This document shows, in pieces, positions 33,070 through 43,348 of a stretch of 64,000 nt of DNA. The first letter of the stretch is position 1; every line of letters starts with the position of its first letter. A program made the translations under genes and the position numbers. The notes beneath the pieces are model-generated. The model saw only the letters and a list, made by a program, of their open reading frames with translations. It was not told the DNA's origin and searched no databases. This stretch comes from Aspidapion aeneum (lineage: Eukaryota > Arthropoda > Insecta > Coleoptera > Brentidae), in contig OY755038.1 in NCBI GenBank assembly GCA_963576565.1, positions 139,076,989 to 139,140,988 on the forward strand, given 5' to 3'.

Positions 33070-35865
33070 TTAATTTGGCAAGAGGCACAGTTTTACAACT
33101 GGCCGCTTATAAACACCGGTAACCGTTTGTACCGTCGCAACACGCACCTGACCGTCCCCGCCGGGATGCAGTTCGATGACACGACCGACCGGCCATTTCA
33201 AAGGTGATTGAATGTGATCACTTGTTATGATAACCAAATCATTTAATTTGATATTTGGGGACGAATCAGCCCACTTGTGTCGCTGTTGTAGCGTATGCAA
33301 ATACTCTATAGAATACCGTTTCCAAAAATCATTATGTAGTTTTTGGATTAGTTGCCATCTCGAGAGCCGATTTAGGGGAACCTCGGACAAATCTGACTCA
33401 GGAATTTCTGAATTAAGGGGTTCAAGTGTCAAAAAATGCCCAGGGGTAAGAGGTTGAAGATCGTGTGGGTCTGAAGAGGCAGGAGATAAAGGGCGACTAT
33501 TAAGTACGGCTTCTATGCGACAGGTAAGGGTGGACATCTCCATGATAGACAACTTCTGATCGCCGACAACTCGAACAAAGTGAGTTTTAAAACTTTTGAC
33601 GCCAGCTTCTGCCAGGCCATTGAAATGTGGACTGAGAGGAGGTCCCAGATGCCAACGAATAGAAAGTCTGGTGGCAGCACTTCTTGCGTAATCAAGTAAT
33701 TGGTTACGAAACCCTATAAAATTACTGCCTTGATCTGACCAGCATTGCGTCACGCTTCCACGTCTGGAAATGAATCGATGGAATGCACCTACGAACCCTT
33801 CGGTGGACAGTTCCATGGTTAGTTCCAAATGCACGCAATGTGTGGCCGTACAGACAAACACACAGACATACGATTTGAAAGCTTTACAACCACGGTAACG
33901 ATGAGGAATCACAAAGAAAGGTCCACAAAAGTCGATAGCTACACTCGAAAAAGGTTTAAGTTGATTGATTCGATGAGCGGGAAGTGAACTCATTATGGGC
34001 GGTCTATAGGGTTTAGGGTTGATTCTAAAACATTGCAAGCACTTGGATATGGTTCTTTGAATTGCCCGTCTGGCAGATAATATCCAAAATTGCTGTAAAA
34101 GTAGATTATGTAATGTTTTATACCCAGGATGAAGGTATTGTCGATGAGCGGACTCGATAAGAAGAGTAGTTAAACGATGGTAACTCGAAAGTAAGACGGG
34201 GTGTTTTGCAGAATAAGACAAAAGGTCAGATTTTTGTAATCTGCCACCGACTCTAATGATATTATTTTCATCAAGAAAAGGTGAAAGTTTTCGTAAAGGT
34301 TTTGGTATTGGTTTATCCTTAGATAACGCGGAAAAAAGCTCAGAAAAACAAGAACCTTGAACGCGTTTGATAAGAAGGTATAACGCACTTTGCATCTCAC
34401 CGGTGGTAGGAAAAACAATATTTTCAAAAATAATTTTTTGGTCCGGTGGCTTAGTGGGTTTTTGATAGGAATGGTTTTGAAAAAGGTTAACTATTCGAAG
34501 GACATAACAAATGATACGTTGAATTTTTGATATAGATGAATATTTGATAAGAAGCTGATCTAAGAATTTGACATCAATTATCGCATTGCAACAGACCTTT
34601 GGCTTTTCCTCCAGATTAATATCTCCGAAATCAATCGGCATTTTTGATTTATGAAAATCGGGCCATTCGTTTTCGGGAGACCACAAAAACGACGGTGCGC
34701 TCCACCACATGTCATGTGACATGAGCTGTGAAGGGGTGGCCCCTCGTGCCGCAATATCGGCTGCATTTAAAGCAGAAGGAATGTAGCGCCACGAGTTGGA
34801 GGGAATGATTTCTTGGATTCTACTGACTCGATTTCCAACAAAGGTTTGCCAGCGATTAGGAGGGGATGAAAGCCAATGCAATACGACTTGCGAATCGCAG
34901 AAAGTAACGATATTTGTAAAAGTTATTTTTCCTTCATAGCTAGATAAAACGAAGTCAATTAATTCGCTTAAAAGAAATGCGCCTAGGAGTTCTAGCCTAG
35001 CCAAAGTTTGTGACTTTATAGGCGCGACCCTAGATTTTGCAGATATGAGAGAAACAGATATATTATTTTCTTCTTCTACACGAAAATATACGATGCCTGC
35101 GTAGCCTCGAATTGAAGCGTCACAGAAGCCGATGATTTGACAGGTATTGGTTTTTGACAGTTTGATTTGTCGGGGTAATTGAAAATTGGAAAGAAGCAGG
35201 AATTCAGAACGAAGTTTGTTCCAAGAGTCGATGATAGAAGAATCTGGTTCTTCGTCCCAGCCTATTTTCGATATCCACAACTGTTGCAAAATAAATTTTG
35301 CTTGTAGCAACAAGAGACAAAGAAAACCTAAGGGATCGAAGATTGTTCCTATGATAGATAAAATAGCACGTTTGGTTGGGGGTTTGTCCTTCATTCGACA
35401 TTGATAAGAAAAAATGTCGTTTTTTGGATGCCATTGAAGTCCTAAAACTTTGATAAAGTGGGGTTCCTCCTTGTCAAAAGAGAGAGGCATTTGACGATCG
35501 GATTCTGGCAATGTTGCCAATAACTCGGGACAATTGCTTGCCCATTTTTTAAGTTCAAATCCTCCCGACTTCAACAAATCATTGAGTTCTGTTTGAAGGG
35601 AAAGAGCTTCAGAAAGCGAAGGGCTAGTTCCCAAGATATCGTCGATATAGATTGACGTTTTTAGAACAGTACTCGCCATAGGAAAACGTTCCTTTTCTCT
35701 CTCTGCCAGCTCATTTAAGGTACGCATGGCTAGAAAAGGTGAGCATGTCATGCCAACAGTGACAGTAGAAAGTTCCCACACTGAAAGTGGGTCCTGTGAA
35801 GAAAACCTCCACAATATCCTTTGATAAGGACGGTGATAAGGATTGATAAGGACTTGACGGAACAT
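33070..35865 (-). CDS. BEL-B pol: RT C-terminal part, RNase H, integrase
   Basis: An unbroken 931-residue frame. RT: MFRQVLINPYHRPYQRILWR, VGMTCSPFLAMRTLNELAER, and the catalytic box YIDD at residues 73-76. The thumb/connection contains FDKEEPHFIKVLGLQWHP. RNase H-like: GFCDASIRGYAGIVYFR, LARLELLGAFLLSELIDF, FCDSQVVLHWLSSPPNRW and NAADIAARGATPSQL. Integrase: zinc region HRQYLHPGYKTL with CLQC, first Asp in VAIDFCGPFF, second Asp in CWSDQGSNFIGFRNQL, Glu in FNGLAEAGVKSFKTHF. The C-terminal BEL/Pao domain (DLVIITSDHIQSPLKWPVGR, GVYKRPVVKLCLLPN) is complete. The first ATG shown is internal: the RT fingers are in the upstream frame, and a deletion/frameshift near 35900-35960 separates them. Expression as an active polyprotein is therefore unlikely. 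Confidence 0.9.
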   Translation of the reverse strand: MFRQVLINPYHRPYQRILWRFSSQDPLSVWELSTVTVGMTCSPFLAMRTLNELAEREKERFPMASTVLKTSIYIDDILGTSPSLSEALSLQTELNDLLKSGGFELKKWASNCPELLATLPESDRQMPLSFDKEEPHFIKVLGLQWHPKNDIFSYQCRMKDKPPTKRAILSIIGTIFDPLGFLCLLLLQAKFILQQLWISKIGWDEEPDSSIIDSWNKLRSEFLLLSNFQLPRQIKLSKTNTCQIIGFCDASIRGYAGIVYFRVEEENNISVSLISAKSRVAPIKSQTLARLELLGAFLLSELIDFVLSSYEGKITFTNIVTFCDSQVVLHWLSSPPNRWQTFVGNRVSRIQEIIPSNSWRYIPSALNAADIAARGATPSQLMSHDMWWSAPSFLWSPENEWPDFHKSKMPIDFGDINLEEKPKVCCNAIIDVKFLDQLLIKYSSISKIQRIICYVLRIVNLFQNHSYQKPTKPPDQKIIFENIVFPTTGEMQSALYLLIKRVQGSCFSELFSALSKDKPIPKPLRKLSPFLDENNIIRVGGRLQKSDLLSYSAKHPVLLSSYHRLTTLLIESAHRQYLHPGYKTLHNLLLQQFWILSARRAIQRTISKCLQCFRINPKPYRPPIMSSLPAHRINQLKPFSSVAIDFCGPFFVIPHRYRGCKAFKSYVCVFVCTATHCVHLELTMELSTEGFVGAFHRFISRRGSVTQCWSDQGSNFIGFRNQLLDYARSAATRLSIRWHLGPPLSPHFNGLAEAGVKSFKTHFVRVVGDQKLSIMEMSTLTCRIEAVLNSRPLSPASSDPHDLQPLTPGHFLTLEPLNSEIPESDLSEVPLNRLSRWQLIQKLHNDFWKRYSIEYLHTLQQRHKWADSSPNIKLNDLVIITSDHIQSPLKWPVGRVIELHPGGDGQVRVATVQTVTGVYKRPVVKLCLLPN

Positions 35866-35896
35866 CTGTTTGATATCAGCAATGTAGGCAATAGGA

Positions 35897-36934
35897 TTAA
35901 GACGAAACGTAAGGAGTAAAGAAGCAATATCTTTTTGAAGTTTCGGTCCCGATTTTTGGGGTGACTGCCGAACAATCCCAGACTACCCTTAATTTTGTAC
36001 TTAAGCTTTCCGGCTTTAGTACGCAATGATGTGCTAAAAAACACGATACGTCGACCTTTGGTTGACTAGATAAAACTAAACTCATATGATTAGAATCGAT
36101 ATAGTCTTGCATGAAATTTGAATAGGCAGTGTACAGATCAGGATTTTTGAGTAATCTATTTTCTAGGAGTAAAAATCTACGATAAGCTTGCGGATACGTA
36201 TTTCCTAGGTCAGGGTTTATTTTATCTTTAAACGGAAGATCTACCATGAATCTACCGCTCGGTTGCCGTACTACACTCGCAGTAAAAATTGATTCTGCTT
36301 GTTTTTCTTCCTTTGATAAGATTTGTTTTTTAGGCAAATGTTCGATTTTCCAAAACCTAGGGAGAATCGCCTCTAAAGGAGGTGAATGACTCGTTAAAAA
36401 ACAACTGGTTCGTTCCGTAAGACTACCTACTTCGTCAACTTTTCCCATGACGACCCAACCAAAGATAGTTTCAAGGGCTGAAGGTTGCCCTATTTGTCCA
36501 AGAACCCTGCCCTCCTTGAATATCTGTGCGAATAGCTCGCAACCAATAACTAGGTCCACAGGTCTAGATTTGAAATAAGATGGGTCGGCAAGTTTAAGGT
36601 TTTCCAAGTGTTTCCACTGATTATCGTTCAAAGTGAATGTAGGCATATTGGAACATAGTTGTGGAACAACAATTGCTTCGAAATTAAGTAAAGGAGTGAC
36701 TTGTCCTTTTGGCTTAATGTGACATTGAACGAGCCCTTTGGAAGTAAAAGAAGACATCTGATTTAATCCGAATATTTCAGTGGTGTAACTTCGCCTAGGA
36801 AGATTAAGACGCTGAATACACTTTTCACTGATGAATCCTGTCTGTGATCCAGAATCAATCAATATGAACCGTCCATAACATCTATTATGGCGGTGCATAA
36901 AAGAAAGGTACCTGAAGGTCCTGAGGTAGTTCAT
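35897..36934 (-). pseudogene. BEL-B protease and RT N-terminus
   Basis: The 345-residue frame contains the retropepsin active site FILIDSGSQTGFISEK (about residues 25-40), with the D-S-G intact. VDLVIGCELFAQIFKEG and the BEL/Pao linker ALETIFGWVVMGKVDEVG follow. Later come FMVDLPFKDKINPDLG, RRFLLLENRLLKNPDLYTAY, the HHCVLKPESLSTKLRVV start of RT fingers, then WDCSAVTPKIGT. After this the expected S-L-N-D...G-P-K-L-Q segment is missing and the frame changes. That deletion of roughly 40 bp removes part of the RT fingers and disconnects it from the 931-residue frame. Confidence 0.85.
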
Positions 36935-38276
36935 GACACATGAAGATTATTGACAGGGGGTGTGTGAATGACAGGACTAGTATCTTGGCTTCCAGACTCT
37001 TGATTAGTTTCTAAGATATGAGTTAAAGTGTGGTGCCTTTTACTATTGCAAGTCCTGCATGAATATTTGGATTTGCACGTATCTACTCCATGCAAGGGAT
37101 GAAAACACGCTAGACATAATTTTTTCTGCTTGACGAAAGATATGCGATCGATAGGTGAGAGATCAAGAAATGTTTGACATTTCGAAAGCACGTGACCTTG
37201 ATTACACCGGAAACATTTTATTCCTGTACTTGAATTAGTTGAGGTGCCAGCCAGTCCTATAAAAGGCGAATTGGATGATTTATAGGTAGGCTTTTGCCCA
37301 AACTGATTTCGCATAGAATTTGAATTTTGATAGGTAGGCTTTTGCCCAGACTGATTTTGCATAGAATTTGATTTTTGATAGATAGGCACCTTTTTGGGTG
37401 CTGTTGATTGAGGAAGTGATTCCAAAACTTTACATCTTTTTTCTAGAAATTGAAAAAGTGACTGAAAAGTGGGAATTTCGTTATTAGTATTGGCGTGACT
37501 CATTTCGAAATTTGAACGCGTCGGAATATCCAATTTTTCTAACAAAATGAAAAAAAATAATAAAGTCCCAACTGTCAACGTCAAAGCTAAGTGATTTTAA
37601 AATTTCTAGGGATTCAGAAAAGGTGTCAATTAAATTACGCAATTCTTTAGCTGACTCGTTTTTTAAGGTGGAGTTCATAATTGAGCTTAAAGCATCATTT
37701 GCGAGGTCTCGCTTGTTTTGATATCTATTGACTAATTTGTCGTAAGCAATTTTATAATTTTGACCCGATAAGCTAATCCCTGATATCAATTTTAAAGGCT
37801 CATCCTCGAGATATGAAAATAAATATTGAAGTTTTCGGACTTTGATTTTGATCTATAATGTTGTTAAAAAGATCGAAAAAGCTTGGCCATAATTTTTTAT
37901 CACCTCGAAATATGGGAATACCTAACTCTTTGAGTTTCGGAGTTTCGTTTTGTCGAACATATGATCCCGAAAAGGATGGGGCCTCAACCGGAAATATTTT
38001 AGAGTAAACCCCCTTACACGCATAAAAATATTTACGAGCTTCTGAAAGGATCGCATCCCGCGTTTTAAACTCCTCGTCGTCCGCGTCGTCTATCAACATA
38101 ATGACGTCATTATGTGCCAGCATGCATTTATCGAAGGTTTCATCCAAATCGGAATACCTCATTTGAAACTCGTTTCTCGCTTTTTCATCCTTTGCCGCGG
38201 TCTGTGAAAACACATAACACTCGGTGATCGCAGATAAAAAACCCTTGCGTTTTTGCACGGCTTTTTTGACAGACAT
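36931..38276 (-). pseudogene. BEL-B gag
   Basis: It starts at ATG 38276 (MSVKKAVQKRKGFLSAITEC). The BEL/Pao capsid region reads ELGIPIFRGDKKLWPSFFDL. A frameshift near 37800 leads to LSGQNYKIAYDKLVNRYQNK and LRNLIDTFSESLEILKSL. A second near 37565 leads to FLEKRCKVLESLPQSTAP. A stretch of near-duplicate blocks follows (YQNSNSMRNQFGQKPTY type, about 37270-37380). The zinc knuckle is KCFRCNQGHVLSKC, followed by LCLACFHPLHGVDTCKSK and YSCRTCNSKRHHTLTH. I count at least two frameshifts despite the near-identical LTRs. Confidence 0.85.
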
Positions 38277-38303
38277 GATTTTACCTTTGAAATGACGAAA
38301 TTG

Positions 38304-38575
38304 TCGGTAAATATACAATTAACGCTAAATTAATGCTTCTGAAATAGAAAAATGACGAATTGTCAAAAATATGCACTAATTTATCGCAATTGATGAAAAT
38401 TATTTTAAATATCGAAATGATATGGAATACATCTAATCACAGAAATGTCGGTAAATATACAATTAACGCTAAATGAATGCTTCTGAAATAGAAAAATGAC
38501 GACTTGTCGAAAATATGCACTAATTTATCGCAATTGATGAAAATTGTTTTAAATATCGAAATGATATGGTACACA
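38304..38575. repeat. ~144-bp tandem duplication in the BEL-B leader
   Basis: TCGGTAAATATACAATTAAC and the next ~115 bp occur at 38304 and again at 38448, with a few differences. It lies in the untranslated leader between gag and the 5' LTR (minus strand). Confidence 0.85.
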
Positions 38576-38807
38576 CCTAACACACTGAACGTTTGTTTTG
38601 TTTGTTTTGAATGCTTAGTTTTGTTTACTGAATGACCACGCGATACACACGTGCACTTAACGCGCGCGCCGCTACCGATACCGCCGTTTCAATACGATTG
38701 GCAAAATTCAAGGCCGCCTTGTTTTCGGCGTGGAACTAATGGCCGACCTATTAATACCGTGGTATGGAGTTTTTATTTAAAATAATTCGGCTCGAAAGGA
38801 ACACTTA

Positions 38808-39280
38808 TGTTTTGCCCGCAGTAAGAAAAACGATAAATGCAATGGACTGTAAATATTTTAATTAAATGAAGCGCGAACAAACATAAATATATTGATATGA
38901 AATTACGAAATAATCAAACGTCCATAGGTTAATTGTTATGCCACACAACGGCAATCAGAAACAAAGGCACTCACCAGTTTTCAGCCAATTTCTCCACGTT
39001 CCAAGGGGCCCCTGATTGGATCTAATGATGTCACCACGTAGCTGAAGGGCTGAAGTTTCTAGTTCTATGCTTCAGTACACCAAAATCGAGCACTTTCAGG
39101 TGTAGATATTTGAAATAGTTGGAGAACGAAATTAACACGCCATTTTCTCGAGGCGATTGACAAAGGATCTCCTTGATTGTTGGTGCGCATGTCCAAATGT
39201 GCGAAATGCGCTCTGTCCTTCATCCAATTGTGTGGTTTTAAAAAGTTAAAAACAACCGCGAAATTTAGCGGGAGCTAACA
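38808..39280 (-). repeat. BEL-B 5' LTR
   Basis: 473 bp, TGTTAGCTCCCGCTAAATTT to GCGGGCAAAACA on the minus strand. Compared with the other LTR I see one transition (about 38970) and a small change in the A-run near 39243. Confidence 0.92.
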
Positions 39281-42200
39281 GCGGATGAAGGCCAGTATTA
39301 TTAATTTCGACTTGTTGAAGTTTACAATTCTGAAGTGTGGTCCTAAGCTAACACACTTTTTTTTATTTTTATGTTCCAGATCTTTTTTTTGTTTTTTCTT
39401 TTAATTTATAAAAAAATCCTATTACTGCCACGCACGGACGAGGTACGCATTACGAAAATCAGTTGGATTGTTGCAAAAAAAATAATTTTTGTTTTAACCT
39501 TTATTGTACAGATTTCAATTTTGTCTCCATTGATTTCCTAATAAATTAATTATTACTAAACCGATTTTCCTCAAATAAAAAGTATCAAGGCAAAAATTAA
39601 TTGCGCTTTAAAGGTCCCTGTCGAAATTTATCACCTTCTTAAAATTCAAGATGGCGGTCAGAATCAAACTTAACCTTTCAATTAGGCTTAACAGTTTTGG
39701 AAGTATTAATTTTTTATTTTAACCATTGATAGGGCAAAGATGTTTCACAAACTATACGATTGCCTAATTTTGTCTGCATTTCCTCACAAATTCATTAAAA
39801 CTAAACCGATTTCAATTAAATGTAAAGTATCATAGTGAGAATCGATTGCTCTTTGAGCATCACCATGGCAACTTTCGTCAATTTTTAAATCAAAGATGGC
39901 CGACTAAATAATATTTGTCTCTTTATGAAGGATCGCTATTTTTAGTTGCGAGTAATTTTCACCCCCTATGGATGTTAACCATGATGCTTTTTTGTTCATT
40001 AGAAGCAGTTCATTAATAAGGAATTCATAAGCAAAGAAATGCAAGCAGAATTAAAAAAGCAAACAAGAAATCCATCCCAAATTTTTAGACTCATAGATTG
40101 TTTGGTAATTTCCGAAGAAAGTGTATTTTTACCATATGATAATATTTTTTTTTTACTTCCTGTTAAACTTTGATAAATTATTATAATCCAAAAAACTATT
40201 TTGTCTGGGGGTAAGGCCATCAACGACGCAGTCACCTAAGGTATTGTTATATGAGGGCAGCCAAATGCGTACAATAAAACGAAAAATTTATTAAAAAATT
40301 AATAACACCACTTGCAAAGTGCAATTCACCCTATTAAAATCGAACATTTTAAAGAATTCTATGATCAGGAGAGGCATCAAAATAGGCGGCCAATACTCCA
40401 GCCCCGGACCTGAACCTAATAATTATAAAAACATGTAATTTAACATTCTCTAGTTTCGGTTATTACCAAAATAGAAAAGAAATACTTATTAACTTAGATA
40501 TTTATGAAACAATAAACTCCGCTAGCGATATTTTTAAAATACCGGTAATTTTATAAAAAATGCAACTTACCAAGAAACCGAAATAAGTTTTGTTGCGAAA
40601 TTTTATTAAAAGATTCTGATTTTCTTCTCTACGAACGCACCAAAAAGATAATGACACAATGTGTTGCATTGTTTTTGACACATTTATTCCAAGCTATCAG
40701 ATTTCTAATTACTTGGAGCCATATAACTATCAGATACTTGAAATAGTACTCTAGAGGTGGTATTGCTTAGAGTAGGATTTCCTTAAGGTCGATAAGTATA
40801 TCAGTAGTAACTCAGGTGACCAACAAATTGGGGAGGAAACATGATGACGCCTCCACGATGCTTAATTTCAAATTCACTATTACAGGTATTATGGGAAGTA
40901 TGCCAACATTGTACAAATAAAGCCTTAAAATTACTGCCTATATAAAGCATTCCTAAAATTGTCTTATTATAATATTTTTACACTAGAACTAATATAGTAC
41001 AATAAATATACGTACAAGCTAATCTAGAGCTAAATAGAAAACATTTGTAGGTACTTGCAAACCCCAAAAGCCACAGAAAACACCCAGTAATTTATTTGGG
41101 ATTTGTATTTTTTGTAACTTTAGACCCCTTTAGTACGTCTATGGGCAGGGCCCGTAGTAGGGGCGGGCAAACCGGGTTTCTGCTCAGGGGCGTCCAATTA
41201 TAAGGGCGCCAAATTATAAGGGCGCCAAATCAGAGCTCTAAAGGTGCTAAATTGTACATCTAGAGTAGCCGGATTAGATTATTTAGAAGTATGAGTATAG
41301 GCGCGCCAATTTACTGTTTCGCCCAGGGCGCCTAAATATCTATGGCGGGTCCTGTTATGGGCTTCAGTTATTTAAATGTATTGTAGGTTCTAAGGTTATA
41401 TATAAATTCAAAGCATTGTGAGACATAAAACATATTAATATTTTGACAGCAAATAATTAAAATTTTTGTAGTCGGCACCCCTACTAAATATAAAAATTTT
41501 GGTTCCGTTTTCGAGAATAAAGGTTCTCTTTAAATTTGGTATTGCTGTATGATTTTAAAAATTATAAAATTGTCATTTGTAAAACGATATTTAAGGCAAA
41601 TGGTGTATTTTTGGGAATTTCGACAATTTTTTAAAAAGTGCTATTTTTAAATATGTTTGGCATAAAAACTCCGGCACGATTTTTGTAAAATTATACAGTT
41701 TTTGAAAGCTTGTTTCTTAGTATAACTAATTCCTTTGGAGGATCAAAATCACATTCATTTTTACATAGCATTACTTAAGTTTGAATTTTTTTATTGGACA
41801 CCCGGTCTATTTTACGTTTACCGCAATATTTTTTTAATAATTCTGTTAAGTTTTCATAATATTTAGATAAGAAATAAGAATCAAAAAATTAGTAGTAGTA
41901 CTTAAAAAAAATTATTTAATCTTTTTTTAATTTTTTTACAAAACGCGATATTGCTAATTTTGGTATTTTTTTGCGCGGTTCTGTGTAAAGATAATATATA
42001 AATTTAAGCACATTGTGATAGGCTAACTCAAAAAATACAATAATTATTATACGAGATCAAAATCACCACTAAACTGTGTTCAAGGGAAGCAAATAATCCA
42101 AAAATTTTAAAAATTACATATTCAAATTTTGGTGAAAATTTCATTTCTAAAATGTTTTATAAAAAAACTCAAAATATTTGTTGAGATTGTTATAGAGAGG

Positions 42201-42452
42201 TAGATAGATACATCTACTGGCTGCATAAAACTGAAAACAAAATTGTCCTACAAATTACCGTTTTTGAGATATTTGACAAAAAGTAGGTTACTATCAGTCT
42301 TCACCTTTAGGGCGTCGCGACGCTACCTATAATGCGACGCCGAGCAAATCACTGTTTTTTCCTAACTTCGTAGGGAGTCCTTAAACAGCATGCCAAGTTA
42401 TATCAAAATCACCCAAAAATTGAATATTTCCAATTTGACTGCCCGACCATTA

Positions 42453-42785
42453 AGGCAAAAGCTGCACGATATCCATGAGGTGGTTAGAGAGCGAATAGAA
42501 ATAGCCAGTGACCGCATGAAAGCGAGAAATGCCCTGAAAGCAAACTCTTCAGTGTTTAAAGAGAATGATCAAGTCTGGCTATACAATCCTCAACGCAAGA
42601 AAGGAAGATCACCTAAGTTGACACCACCATGGGAAGGACCTTATAAAGTTGTTAAGAGAATTAATGATGTAGTCTACCGAATCCAGAGAAGCCCGAAATC
42701 CAAGATGAAAGTTGTTCATCTGGACAGACTAAAACCTTACCTGGCAAATGTTGATCGAGACGATCAAACCTGCAGAGTAGGATAG
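42453..42785 (+). pseudogene. Gypsy integrase C-terminus
   Basis: After the TIR transposon the integrase resumes as RQKLHDIHEVVRERIEIASD, then FKENDQVWLYNPQRKKGRSP, PPWEGPYKVVKRINDVVYRI and KVVHLDRLKPYLANV. It ends at a stop immediately before the 3' LTR. This is the GPY/F-type C-terminal module of Ty3/gypsy integrases. Together with 30293-31011 it makes up one integrase interrupted by the transposon. Confidence 0.9.
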
Positions 42786-43212
42786 TGTTACAAATTGAAG
42801 TTTTTTAAATTTTATAGTTAGAATTCATTTAGGTTTAGTGTAGTATTAGGTTGATATCTTATGGTTGTATTCTTAGTCTAGGTTTTAGTTGCGTTATCTA
42901 TGACACTCGTGCTCGGCCGCATACCTTCTGGAAGAGACGAGAATGCTCGCGAATCGAAGAAGGATGGATGGTTCTCGAATAGTAGGCAGACGCTATATAT
43001 AGGGCCGGACGTCGCGCATCGAGTCAGTCACAGATAACGAACTGTAGTGGTCGCAAGATATTTAACACGAAGTTAATAGGCCGATTATAGTAGTGAGTTA
43101 TTAGTAAGTTATTAGTAACTTTAAGTGCGTTTTTTGTACATAATTGTCGAAATAAATTGACATATCGTTTTTGACATTTGCGAGTTTTAATAGTTGTTGA
43201 GAACCCGTAACA
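42786..43212 (+). repeat. Gypsy 3' LTR
   Basis: 427 bp from TGTTACAAATTGAAG to ACCCGTAACA, a direct repeat of 17335-17760. The target duplication ATAT follows at 43213-43216, then the rest of the CR1-like ORF1. Confidence 0.9.
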
Positions 43213-43348
43213 ATATTACTCAAAACTTTATTGAAGAGAGCTCTAATTCATTTTCATTTGATCCTTCTCTACCTGCGCAAGATCAAAATAAACAAAATGC
43301 TTCGGAAACTTTTTTAGGACAAACCAGAACAATAATTGTCTCACCTTA
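43213..43348 (+). pseudogene. CR1-like LINE ORF1, C-terminal tail
   Basis: Once the gypsy element is removed, the ORF1 frame at 17334 continues here with TQNFIEESSNSFSFDPSL and ends ...TIIVSP at TAA (43346-43348). ORF2 starts immediately afterwards. The open frame of 45 codons across the junction is the main proof that the gypsy element interrupted ORF1. Confidence 0.75.

Larger units (their letters stand above)
32356..39280 (-). mobile_element. BEL/Pao LTR retrotransposon B
   Basis: The 6925-bp element lies on the minus strand between LTRs at 32356-32829 and 38808-39280. Both flanks read GCGGAT (32350-32355 and 39281-39286), a 6-bp target duplication. The LTRs differ at about three positions by eye, so it is the youngest datable insertion here. 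It carries frameshifted gag, a protease/RT start and an uninterrupted 931-codon RT-to-integrase frame. It belongs to a different BEL/Pao lineage from BEL-A. Confidence 0.92.
31012..42449 (+). mobile_element. TGGTYGGGCAG TIR transposon, copy 1 (split by BEL-B)
   Basis: The ends are inverted: TGGTTGGGCAG (31012-31022) and CTGCCCGACCA (42439-42449). The flanks are TTA (31009-31011 and 42450-42452). Removing the element with one TTA fuses gypsy integrase in frame (V-E-R-L-R-Q-K-L-H). Subterminal GTGATTTTGATATAA occurs at both ends. Without BEL-B and its duplication the element is 4507 bp. The palindrome GCGTCGCGACGC is at 42312-42323; the partner near 31131 is mutated. No long frame exists; a 56-codon frame at 40003-40173 is shared with copy 2. 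The superfamily is unknown to me: 3-bp duplications occur in PIF/Harbinger, CACTA, Zator and Academ. Confidence 0.85.
17335..43212 (+). mobile_element. Ty3/gypsy LTR retrotransposon, heavily rearranged and invaded
   Basis: Two direct LTRs bound the element and the flanks repeat ATAT (17331-17334 and 43213-43216). Removing everything between them fuses the interrupted ORF1 in frame. The interior holds a leader, BEL-A, a tandem duplication covering repeat arrays and pol, a TIR transposon that splits integrase, and the integrase end next to the 3' LTR. I find no gag or protease; the RT begins abruptly after the 112-bp arrays. No env-like frame fits between the pol stop (42785) and the LTR (42786). 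Confidence 0.85.

Noticed and set aside
42700..42790. Envelope gene of an infectious gypsy-type element
   Set aside because: The integrase frame ends at the LTR boundary; no env-like frame with signal peptide or transmembrane segment is present.
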